Source of the DNA: Cranoglanis bouderius
Lineage: Eukaryota > Chordata > Actinopteri > Siluriformes > Cranoglanididae
Length of the DNA stretch: 64,000 nucleotides
Assembly: GCA_023630585.1 (NCBI GenBank)
Contig: CM042564.1
Coordinates: forward strand, 17,934,742 to 17,998,741
Reading direction: 5' to 3'
A program made the translations under genes and the position numbers. Positions 1-11,400 of this stretch are shown one piece after another. Every line of letters begins with the position of its first letter. Position 1 is the stretch's first letter. Under the pieces are notes generated by a model. That model was given only the letters and a program-made list of their open reading frames with translations, was not told where the DNA came from and searched no databases.

Positions 1-879
1 CAGTTGAATTTGGGGAAACCACTTGAAGCATTCATTGTGTTGAACTATTTCAATTGCTTTTGTTTGATTTGTTCATTGCAAACAGCTGAAATTTTGACAA
101 TTTTAACAATAAATCTGATTTGCAATGGGGGCTGAATAATTTTGATTGCAACTGTATATTATATTATAGATTTCATACATTTTACTTAATGTAATTACCA
201 CACTTAAATTACCACAAACTTCTCCCCTCATTCTTTGTTGTCCATGGCAATGATGGAATTGTGTCAGTTGTAGATATATACAAAAGTCATTTGTAACTAT
301 TAATGCAAGTAGTTTTTCACTGGATTCCTAGAGTAATATTTTACTGTACTACAGTACTTTTAATCAGGTCATTGTGTTTTGTACTCTTTCAAACGCTGAT
401 AAAATGTAACTTTGTCACCATTTAAAAGACACTTTTTCAGAAAATAAAAAAATCACAGAAATATAGTGTGCAAGCTCAGACTGTACAAAGGGGCGATATG
501 AGACAACAGTTGAGATGCTACACTGATGTTGCGCCGAATTGATTGACCTAGATACACTGTGGTCTTGATACAACTTTAATATTTCTAAGAATAGCAATGC
601 AGTAGAATAGACAGTGTAAAGAAAAAACATGGATTTATTTATGAAGTCATTTTATTTTGGAACACAGTGTAAAAATATAATGTGATGTGGTGATGGGTTG
701 CATGTCTGGGCCAAATATTTCAGATATTTTCCTTGACATCAGTGGGCCAATGCGGTAGAAGTGAGGCAGCTCTGAACATTCAGACCATCTTGTTTTCATG
801 CTGTTGACTTCACCGTAGCAACAGCTGTGGGTCTCTTTTCTGTGTTCCACCCACCTCTACCCGCCCCCCCCCCCCCCTT

Positions 880-883
<4 letters not shown>

Positions 884-941
<58 letters not shown>
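884..941. repeat. (GT)n microsatellite
   Basis: About 28 uninterrupted GT units, preceded by a C-rich run. The antisense and sense 'Cys-Val' and 'His-Thr' open frames here are artefacts of the dinucleotide. Confidence 0.97.
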
Positions 942-943
<2 letters not shown>

Positions 944-1769
944 CCTGTGTTTTGTGTTACTGCAGATCCATTTGTAAGGATCAAACTGGAGAATGGCAGC
1001 TGAAATTCCCATTCCTTATTTACCTCATTTTATTTTTACGACATGACAGGAGACATGTTGGGACAGTGGACTAGTGCATGCTTGTCTGTTCAGTAAAGAA
1101 ATGAGGAGAGACACCAGAAAGAAGTCTGGATGTTGGAATTTGCATGGTGTTCTTAGGTTGGACTCATTTTTCTTTTGTTGTTTTTAACTGGATTTTTAGT
1201 CATTTGCTTTGTGTACTTACATGAATCCACCAGGTGAGGGTGCAAGGCAACACAGTTCACTGCTGGTGGTTTATAGTACATCTACTTGGCCTCAGTCATG
1301 GTGCCTGTCAGATTCAGCTTACTTTTCACTTGCCATTGTGTTTACAGTGAGGTAATTCCACACACACTGTCTTACAGAGGCAGGACAGTAAGACTTTCAC
1401 GTCTGTGGACTGCTGTGTCTCTGTGTCCGCTCCCTGCTGGCTCTGGACTTTATCCACAGTGTTATCACTCAGCTGACTGTCAATAAGGTGTTTTAGTGTG
1501 TGCCAGGAAGTAAGGATTTGGGCTTGGTCATGAGTGTCATGTGATGGAATAGAGATGAGACATAATAAAGGTGTACCTGCAAGAATGTGTTGGTGTCTGG
1601 GCTTGGCATATGAGTCAGCGCTCTCTGCTTACAGGCAGTCTGTTTCAAATGACAAATCTAACAGGCATTTTAATGATAGTGGCTTTGTTTTGCTTGATAT
1701 AAGACAGCATTGATGGTTTTGATCACTGAGTATACTCTAATTCCACAGTATACAAATAGAATATAAAAA

Positions 1770-2078
1770 TGTTTGCCTCAAACCTCCAGGATTGAGGGTT
1801 CGAATCCTGCCACTTCCCTTTGTGCATGGAGTTTTCATGTTCTCCCTGTACTTCGGGGGTTTCCTCTGGGTACTCCGGTTTCCTCCCCCAGTCCAAAGAC
1901 AGGTGTTGTAGGCTGATTGGCATTTCCAGATTGTCCGTAGTGTGTGATTGTGCCCTGCGATGGGTTGGCACCCCATCCAGGGTGTCCTCCGGCTTGTGCC
2001 CCGAGTTCCCTGGGATAGGCTCAAGAGACCTTGTATAAGATAAGCGGTATGGAAAATGAGTGGATGGATGGATGGAAA
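1770..2078 (+). repeat. Mermaid-like tRNA-derived repeat
   Basis: Contains a tRNA B-box-like GGTTCGAATCC near 1798, the string 'catgttctccctg', a 'ttggcatttccagattgtc' block and a terminal (GGAT)n-type tail. The same series of blocks recurs in many places in the window in both orientations, so it is a dispersed repeat. The name Mermaid is from memory of fish and catfish SINE-type repeats. The family assignment is probable, not proven. Confidence 0.75.
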
Positions 2079-4218
2079 TGACAACTGTTGATTGTTAGGT
2101 GTTGGAAACTTCCATTGATCTTAATTTTCTTCTCTTTGTGCAATACTTGACTAGATCATATCAATTTCAATTTCAGATCAATTTGCCCATAATACGAATC
2201 ATTTAAAACCGTTTGTAATGTTGTAAAGGACTTAGATGTTACAGACTGAATACAGTTTATTGAGCTTGTGTTTTCTTGTGCAAATGTGATGCTAATCCAT
2301 TCAGCCTGAGCAGATTGTTGTTAAATGCTGCTGCTTATCATGATGGGCCTGCTCAGATATTGTGAAGAAAATTAAGGAATTATTGTTGTTTTCATAATTT
2401 TGGACTGCTTGCTTTTGCCCCAGCTTATGCTACAAGTCATCTCTTTGCTAGCTAGTGACTGGGGGTGTATCTAACCCCTTAAAGGTCATTAAGGAATGTT
2501 GGGGATTTTAGTCAAAGGAGTTTGGCAGGAAGAGGGAAGTCCTTTGGGGGCCTGAGGATTAGGCTTTTTCTAATGTAGTATGGAGAGATAAAGACCATTC
2601 GCAGTGGGTAAGAGGTGCTAGAACTTTTTCTGTGAACACATTAAATGTGCCTTGTTAATTTACTCTTCTGATTTCACAGACAGATCAGATGTTTTAGGTA
2701 ATCCCATGTTAATCCACAATAAAGTCAGGGGTCATTTGGGCATAAAGTACCAGAGTGCTTTGATACTGCGATGAGACACACGATGGCTTTTAATTCATCA
2801 ACGACATCATTAACGGTAATCAATTCTGGGAAATGGTATCTGATGACATGAATGCCATTTGGCAAGTGAACGTGATGATGATCCTGTCACTGCCTGAGAG
2901 TCTCAATGTTTGAGCATGCTTCACGCCATGACCTCCACATGGGACCTCAGCATTTGTGTGTAATGGAACTGTGTTTCAGTGGGTCTGGCCATGTGCTGCT
3001 GTCAGCACTTCACACACTGCTTTGCTTTGTCATATTAGCTTGTGTTGTGTGCAGGACATTTAGCCTAGTGTACAGTTACATGGAGGATTCTGTTGGATTG
3101 TACTGTGAGGCACAACAAGATTTTATTTTATTTTTTTGCCGTGTATACAAGTAAGCTTTTTAAGTGCATATACCTGTATCACTAGTCTACTACCTGAGTC
3201 TTAGCATTAGTTTTTAAAGAGAAAGTGAGCGATTGAAAGCAGCGAAGCAGAACTGATCTATGACCTTTTCACCCAACGTGATCTTAACCCACTGAGCTTG
3301 TGTGTGTCCTGCTGCCACTCGTCCATCTATTTAACGTCAAATAACAGCCGGCCTTCATGGCCCTCTATTCACATTCAGCTTCAGTATGCAGCCTGATTGT
3401 GTCACATACAAGTGGTCAAGTTCTTTTACTGAAAGGCTTCATTTCATGTCCAAGCTGCTTGCCCATTCCTGAAGAGGAACTGATGCAAATAGCACGTCTG
3501 ATCTCTCATTGAGCTGTCATAATTCCTCCAGGACCTCATGCTAAACTGAAATAGAAACTTTTATAGAGATTGGAGAAAAGTTTGCAAGCATTCACCGGTT
3601 GCTGGGGGGGAGTTGCTGGTTCATTTTGTCCTTTTCCCTCTCTGTCCACTCAGCCCTCCATTTATCATGGTAATAAAGGAGAATAGAAGGGGAGGATAGT
3701 AAGCTGGAGGGGGGCAGGAGCCAGTGTGCATGACAGTAGAGTAGAAGGAGGTGTTCTGGGATGGACTGGACCTCAAATACAACTTGTATAGTACATTGAA
3801 AGTGTGTGTACATGTGTGCCTGGGAGTAGAAACAGACTTGTAACAGAGGCACAAAAAGGTTTGGATTCATGTGTAAAATTGTGAAATTTACTGAATAACC
3901 AAGATTAAAACAAAACGATGTGTGTTTATTATCCTATTTGCATTCTGTACTATATAAAATAATACAGTGAAGCCTGTATAGAGATGTGGGGACTGTTAAA
4001 CCCAGAATATATTGCAGGTATTCAGCATGTGTGAGCCAATTCAACAGGTATAATTATATGTATATTTATTATTACACTTTGGTGTAATAGTTAGAGCCTA
4101 TTTTCTGTCACATTGCTTCATAACAAATATGCCAGTAAGAAAAGTATTGTCTCTTCACATGTAAGTCTGATTAGACCTGAGGAATTTTGGGTTCATACAG
4201 CTCTACTGCAAATTTACT

Positions 4219-4653
4219 GTCCCTCCAGGATTTCACACTTTTGCGATCGCAGAAATGAGCGCAAAATCAAGCAAACTCCACAATATTCGGAGGAGTTTGC
4301 AATTTTTCTACATTACTGCAGATTTTCTGCAGATTTGGGCCAAAATGCATCATGTGACATCACCACATTCAGCCAAAGCCCTCTTCGAATCACGTGCGTC
4401 GGACATGATTACAGCTAAAAGGCCTCATTTACCAACAAACATAATTGCGAAAGACTGTGCAAAACAATTTCGTGCAATTGCAATTTAGTCAATTCAAGTT
4501 TCCGCAAAAAAAAAAAAAGCAAAAAGCAAAAAAAAAAAGTTAAACAATTTTGAAATTTTTTTAAAAAAGCTGCAGCAAAATCAAACATTTTTGGCCGCAA
4601 CAATCACAAAAAAACAAACAAACAAAAAAAACTGTGCAGTCCTGTACGGGCTG
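4219..4653. mobile_element. Non-autonomous hAT-like element, copy 1 of a three-copy family
   Basis: Flanked by perfect 8-bp direct repeats AATTTACT (4211-4218 and 4654-4661). The left end reads GTCCCTCCAGGA and the right end complements it imperfectly (TCCTGTACGGGCTG). Interior blocks such as 'gcgatcgcagaaatga' and 'cattcagccaaagccctctt' recur at 16710 and 21621. Compared with the copy at 21621 the left end seems to lack two bases (CA). It has no transposase and a long A-rich interior. The 8-bp duplication points to hAT. Confidence 0.75.
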
Positions 4654-7106
4654 AATTTACTACTAAGTTCATTTCTAATAGATACTCTACTCTGGCCCTG
4701 GATAGTGAACTAGTACACGTGGGGGACATTTTTGGCATTCACACCATTGTGATTTTATTAAGGGGCCACCGATGACCCTGGTTACTCAGTAAAGTGACCC
4801 CTAGACTCTATGACACAATAGGTAGGATTCCTCAGTGAAACGCATGCTAAACCTGAGCTTTAGCACTTTACTTCAGTGTTTAAGCTCCACTTTTACTGTC
4901 TAAACAGAGTTTCGATGTTAAAATTGCAATCCTTATATCACATATGGCCCGTAATCAGATTTTGTTTGAAAAGTCAATGGCTTTGCATTGATCTGTGGGT
5001 GTTATCTTTGCTTTGAAATAATCCCATCACAGTTTTGTCGAGAATGTGAGGTACAGTTCAACATTTTTAAGACACGTAGAAGCCTCTGTTCCAATTTTTT
5101 CATTCTATTTACATTACAAGTAAACTTTCTTGCTTAGTTTTGCGTAATGTGACAAATTGGGCACAAAAATCCCCTTTTTCTTTCCTTGTCAGTGACAGTA
5201 GTGGGGGGTGTTTTCAGGTTTTCATGATACTCTTTTATGCACAGTGTGTTGTTCACTGAATCTCTGCTGGCTGCTCCAATGCTCATGTGATTACATCATG
5301 TTCTATTGTGTGTGCTGTTTTCCTCGAGCCTGGATCTCTTGCTCTGTATTCAGCTTCAGGCCTGCAATGTTCACTCTGATTACACACAAAGAAATTCAGC
5401 TTGTGTTTGTGAATGGATGCATAAGTTCCTGTGTGTGTACATGTGCTTCCTGTGCGTATATCTATACATGAGTGAAAGAGAGAGAGAGAGAGTAAGAGAC
5501 TGCCGCTTGCAATGAACCCCTACTTTTCCTGTGCACCCATGTATGATTGGACACTTAATAAACTCGCTCCTGTCTCTTACCATTTTCCTTCCATTTCCTT
5601 TCATCTGCAGCTTTAGACCAGCTCTGTGGCGCTGTTTTTCCAGCTCATAAGGATCTTCCCTTCAACCAGAAAGGTTTTGTGTGAAGCTCTAACTGGAAAA
5701 ATCATGCAGTACTTGCTCTAGCTTATAAGTGTGAAGTTTCTTTAACAATCCTACATCAGTTCAAACAAGATCTAACACTTAGCACCAGTGCAAATCAAAG
5801 TCTACTGGCAGAAAGTGTCTGAATGTAACCAATTAAGAAAGAATTGAATCTTGTAAATACTGTATGAGATGCAGCTTGAGTGTATTTTTTTTGCATCATC
5901 TAAAAGCAGGACAATATTCCATTTATCTAAGTATCCGATTATGTAACACCATGAGATTTTGTAATCATGATGCAATGTCATGACGTTTAAGCATTACAGC
6001 TCATTTTAATTCAAATGTTCCTGGAATGCTGGGGTTCATTAAACTAATGTTACTGTGTAGCATTTTAAACCAAATATACAAAAACACAGGAATTCAGGAG
6101 CAAAAATGAACAGATATCTAAATAAATGACTATAATTATATTAAAATCTCTCTATATATTTGGTGCAAACTGTACGAATCTCATCATTTTGAATATTATA
6201 TGTTTGCTTTTACTTGCTTATTGTAGTCAATACTTTAAATAAGACTAGTTGGTGAGGATGTATTTAAGAAGGGCAAGTCTGTACTAACTTCACAAGAACT
6301 TCAAGAACAGTTACACCAAAAATACAAGTTCAAATTAGAACATATTGCCTATTTATTAAACTATAATGCCGTCCTGTGCATAACAGTTGTATGACTGTAT
6401 ACCACCCTTCTTATGTTGTACCATCATATGCTATATAATGAACAGTTTTTGTTCAAGATTTTATCACAATAAAGCTCATGGATTAGATAACAATCACGTT
6501 AAAGGTTAATTGCATTTACATTTCCAGAACATTGTAAATTATGTTCCACTATTTATGCATGGAATTAAAGTTAGACGTCACGGCTAGATTTAAATAAATA
6601 AATAAATAACTTCTGCCCCTACATGGATGTGCTCCAGGCATTGTAATGAGTATCTGCATTTGACTGTGAAGAGTCAATCTATCAGACTTTAGTCTTACAG
6701 ACATTTTATTTCTCATTTTATTTCCAAGGAACAACCCACATTGTCCTCTATGTGCCAGTCTCTGCTGCAGCACTTTCACTTCTCCTGAGTGTCCTTGTCC
6801 CCATCCCCCTTCATACTCCTCTTCTGTGTCCACTTCTGTGTGACAGGTGGCTCTTGGGGTTTGTGTGTTAGCACAGGCCAACAGCTGCACAAAGGAGCCC
6901 CACTGGGTCTTTGGTGGGACGGTGTGTCCCCTCTCAAACGTGCCATTTGCCTCCCCCTCATCATATCGCAGCCATGTCTGTTTCTGTTGTGGTCTACAGG
7001 TGACAAACAGTGTCACGGTTTATTTTGATTTGTCTGAACAGAATTGCATTTCTCAATGTATCGGGGCTACTGGAAATACACCTAGCAATTACAGTACAGT
7101 AAAAAG

Positions 7107-7298
7107 ACTGTATGCCTTAGTGGTTAGCATGTTTGCCTTGCATCTCCGGGTTTGGGGGTTTGAATCCCTCCTCCACCCTCTGTGTGCCGAGCTTGCATGC
7201 TCTCCCCATGCTCCGGGGGTTTCCTCCAGATACTCTAGTTTTCTCCCCAGTCCAAAGACATGTGTTGAAGGATGATTGGCATTTCCAAATTGTCTCCG
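7107..7298 (+). repeat. Mermaid-like tRNA-derived repeat
   Basis: The head shows an A-box-like 'tagtggttagcatg' followed by a B-box-like 'GGTTTGAATCC', then the 'ccaaagaca...ttggcatttccaaattgtc' body. It is truncated before the usual GGAT tail. This is one of the best copies for the polymerase III-type head. Confidence 0.75.
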
Positions 7299-8380
7299 TC
7301 CATTAGACTAATATTAAAATATTGCCAAATTCCCATTAATATTGGAATATTGATGCGCATGTAAACATAGTCAGTGTGAGCTGTGGAGATTAGTGAAAAA
7401 TTAGAAATACCATCTGCATAAAATGATCAAAACATAAAACCTGCAAGTGATCTAAGACCTGCCTGCCAATCATTCACCAACCCCCTCAGGGCTGCTGCTT
7501 ACTGTGTTTTTGAGATCTTATTATTTTGGTTGCATTAAAATATTTGACGAGTCACTGGACAGTCATTGTTTTGTTTTTTGGACGCCAGTTTAGCATTCAT
7601 AGTATCAGACACTGGTTAATTAGCCTTGCTCTAATTCAATGTTAAATGCATTTCCATTGTAATATACTTTCATATTTCATGAATTTTACCAATTATAAAT
7701 GTTTCTTTAATGATATATTCTACAAAAACGTGTTAGAAACCCGAACTTGTACCTGAGAACGACCTGTACACTATCTGACATAGCCGTGTTAAATAAATAA
7801 ATAAATAAATCAGCTGAGCGCCCACTCGGTTTGAAAGTGTGGCTCCAGGGTAGGATCCACCGCAAGGAGCACGCAGGTATACCCTCTAAAAATAACAAGA
7901 CGTTGGGACACGATAAAGCATTGTCCTCACGCTGATATATCAAAACAAGACAGCGTATCGTTATCTGCATTTAAATGTAGAATGTAAACAGTGTCACAAG
8001 GTACATTCATGATAAAGAAGTTAACGCGGCTAAGAGTTCTTCCCTCTGAGCAACAATGGTACGGTCCAAATTTCGGCTGCGGCTGTGGGGCGACCTTTAC
8101 TGCGAGTAATCATATCATCAGCTGTTGTGTGAGAAGTGTGTGTGTGTGGGTGTGTGTGCGGGTTTGGGTTTGGCTTTGAAATCTGTGTTTGGTACTGAAC
8201 TTCATTTCAAGACCCTTCGAAGTCGAGGGCAGTCTCGGTTTTACAAAATCGACAGGTTTCCCCCACCTAAGCTGAGATTTGTTTTGGCTGCCTTCTTGCT
8301 GTGCTGTGGGACAGCGGGTTGGATAGACGGAGAGAGCCGACTGGGCTTTTTCCTTTTTCCCCCTTTTTTATTTCGGAGGA

Positions 8381-8410
8381 ATGAGTACACAGTTCAGGAG
8401 AATACACTAG
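8381..8410 (+). promoter_or_regulatory. Upstream ORF before the map7d1 start
   Basis: ATG at 8381 opens nine codons (MSTQFRRIH) and stops with TAG at 8408-8410, 28 nt before the proposed main ATG at 8439. If the transcript starts upstream of 8381 this uORF would be scanned first and could reduce or condition translation. The transcription start itself is not visible, so the role is inferred. Confidence 0.4.
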
Positions 8411-8438
8411 CGACAATCCGTCTGATCGACAGAGAAAC

Positions 8439-8481
8439 ATGGATCGTGAAGATCTTGGTGGACCAGTCCAGACACAAACAC
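8439..8481 (+). CDS. map7d1: map7d1 coding exon 1
   Basis: Encodes MDREDLGGPVQTQT plus one base. The ATG has A at -3 and G at +4, a strong Kozak context. The donor at 8482 is CGTAAGT. It ends in phase 1, which matches exon 2 and forms CAT (His) across the junction. No homology can be recognised in so short a stretch, and a different first exon elsewhere is possible. Confidence 0.6.
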
Positions 8482-11400
8482 GTAAGTCATGAGAAATCAA
8501 TCTTACCTTCAGTAGCGTTATGATATGAAAAACAGGGGCCGAGTGTTTCTGTATTCCAGCTTCACCACGTGGCGATTTGTTCCTAATGTTAATCATACTG
8601 CTCTAGAAGTTCACTACAGTTTCAACTATGTGTAATCACTTGATGTTAAAAGCATCTGTGGGCTAATCTGAATAAACTCCTCGTCTTCAGTCATCTGATT
8701 TCAGAGATTTGCTGGAGACTTGGCTACTTTACACTTTCATCTGAAAACAAAGTTGCGTTGATCCAAAGACCTTCTCAGGCTGGTGGCCTCAGTACCTGCA
8801 TGGCGTGATTAAAGCACGACACGTTACAACACATCACGCTTAGTGAGAGCAGGGCTGGTTATTACAGCAGGACAGGTATGTCGAGCTCGTCTGCTCATCG
8901 TTTCTCGGTGATTGAGACACAGCTGTCGATCTGTGATGAATTTCTCTCCCATTACACGCTGGTGGTGCGTTATGGAGCCCTGGATTTGTTCAAATAAAAA
9001 AGATCCATGCGTCATGTGTGTTGGTGGATACTGCAGCAGCAGCACTGCGACATATAGACTGGATAATATCCATCCATCCTTCCTTCCTCTGTACTGCTTA
9101 TCCACACAAGGTCTCGTGGGAGCCTGGAGTCTAAATCCCAGGGAACTGGGGGCACAAGGCGGGGGACACCCTGAACTTTTTCCTCCACCTGCCACCGTGG
9201 CTGGTGAAATTGTTTTAAAATTATTATTTTATTTATTTTTTTAAATAATAACCGGCCAGTCAGAATTTCTCCCAGCCACCTCACAAAAATGTTGTTTTAA
9301 ATGATATAATTTATATAAACAAAAAGTTATTTTTTTAAAAATTTTAATCAAAAACAACTCATTCATTAAATTCAAATGTTTAAAACGCTCAACTATTGAA
9401 TCATACATAAGAACACCTCAATCCTTTCCCTTTACATGCAGTACCTTCAGTCCCGCCTGTCTCTCCGCTCTCTTATCTTCCACTTTTCTTTCCATCCTTT
9501 TCCATCCATACTTTATTTTCTTTTCGGAGGTTGAATACCAAGAAAATGTCCAAAGAAATGTTGTTAATAACTGTTTTCACGAGCCGTTAGGAGGGAGTTA
9601 TTTCATGAACGCAAAAGACAGTTAGCCAATTTCACACTTCCGGGTTTTTGCTTTTTCTTCACTTCCACTTTCAAAGTGACGTTTAATGTTACAGCCAGTG
9701 GTAATCAGGAACATTTGAGGGATGAACGAGTACAACTAAATGTAAAGCCAAGTTTGGATATGTACAGTACTGTGCAAAAGTTTTAGACACATGCAAAGAA
9801 ATGCTGTAGAGCAAGGATGCCTTCAAAATAATGAAATTAAATGTTTCTACATTAAAAAAAAACATACAGTAAAGAGCAGTAAACAGTAGTAAATAAAACA
9901 AAGTCAATATTTGATGTGACAAAATTAAAAAATGAAAAGTGTCTCTTATGTAATCTGCTGCTTTCTTTAATGACGTACAAACATTTTTCTATAGCATTTA
10001 GTTTTGTGCTAGAAAACTAATGTTTGGGAATCTAAAATGTTTTTGTACTGACTTGATAATGTAGACGTCATAAAATAAAAAAAATCTATAACAAAGGCCG
10101 AGAATTCACCCACATTTGGCGGGTGCTCATTTCATACCCTGGTGCCAACCCATTGCAGGACACAATCACACACGTATTCACAAACTACAGACAATTTGGA
10201 AATGCCAATCAGACTACAACACAGGTCTTTGGACTGGGGGAGGAAACCAGAGTACCCAGAGGAAACTGGAGGCAGGATTCAAATCCCCCAATCACGGAGG
10301 CGCAAGGCAAACACGCTAACCTCTAAGGTAGTTTTCACACTGAGCGTGTTTGCTGTGGTCCGAATCGGATTACGATTGTTCCCAGTGCCCCGCGACATTG
10401 GTCTGGTTGTAGACTCGTCTGATTCTATCGAACCCCGGTGCATTTGCGTTCATAATCACAAACGGGCATGGAGAACACAACGCGACTCTAGGCCCGTCAC
10501 GATAATTACGTTATCGACTTATCGTACGATATATGGATATGACTCGATCATTTTTGCTGACCTCGATATCACCCATTGTGTTTGCATGGGTGTTTGTTTA
10601 CGTAAGAATGAATGTCGCCAACAATTTAGCCGTTCACGCTGCTTCTGTCCTCTCGTCTGCTGTAGGGCTGTCAAATTCAAATTCAAACTTTGAATATTCA
10701 TTGCATTTAAGGTAAAAATGCACATTGAAAATGCCAACACTGTGCATTTGAATTTAAGATTTTAATTATACATGCTGCTGAAAAAAATGACAAGCAAGAT
10801 ATTTACAATGCACTAACAATGTTTACTAAAGAAGAAAAATCTAGAAATAATAATTCTAGTGTTTCAAATATATCAGTGGCATAAAATGGTCTTAAAATGA
10901 CTATCATTTATCACATTGTATATTTCTGTACAAGTGTAACAAGTGCAGACCCGAGTACGAGTTGTGTTCACGTTCATAGGAATCACGGCAGAGTTCAGGT
11001 GCAACCGAGCTCAGATCACCTCCTACAGTTAGTCTTGGGTTTGGTACGGCAGCGTGCTTCCGCATGACAGCTTTCACATTACCAATTTTTCCTGCAAACC
11101 GTGCTCTGTTTCGGACTAAACTGCCGGTGAAAGCCCCCTAAGCCACCGTGCCCCCTGCTGGCTAATATATCGTTTCTTAATCTTTATCGTGATAGTGGAT
11201 TTGGCATGATTGGTGTTGAAGGCTTGAACCGACCACCTTTGTCCATTTGAGCTGAAAGCATCCTGATGATCAGCCGCAGATGTTCCAGATGAGTGTGTCT
11301 GTGGGTGTTTGATGAATCATGGCATTCACACGATCCAACAAGCAGAACTTTTGCTCCTTACATTCTTTAACCGTGTCACATCAGGGGCTCGTCAGTTCTA

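Larger units (their letters stand above)
1..8438. other. Upstream region of map7d1, no recognisable gene
   Basis: AT-rich non-coding DNA. Open frames here are short, lack splice context or family resemblance, and several arise from microsatellites. It contains a GT microsatellite, two tRNA-like SINE-type repeats, one hAT-like MITE and short simple repeats, each listed separately. The final 400 bases become more GC-balanced and lead into the proposed first exon. No TATA box or CpG-dense island is clear enough to call a promoter. Confidence 0.6.

Noticed and set aside
796..1074. Open frames of His-Thr and Cys-Val on either strand
   Set aside because: Produced by the GT microsatellite.
1790..1810. 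tRNA gene, because of a GGTTCGAATCC B box
   Set aside because: No cloverleaf and the same sequence recurs in many copies with a repeat body, so it is a SINE-type head.
6549..7275. Frames up to 155 codons on both strands
   Set aside because: No family resemblance. They overlap each other on opposite strands and run partly into a Mermaid-like repeat.
8125..8523. 132-codon open frame across the first exon
   Set aside because: It runs in a different frame from the proposed map7d1 start and includes a GT-rich low-complexity beginning.
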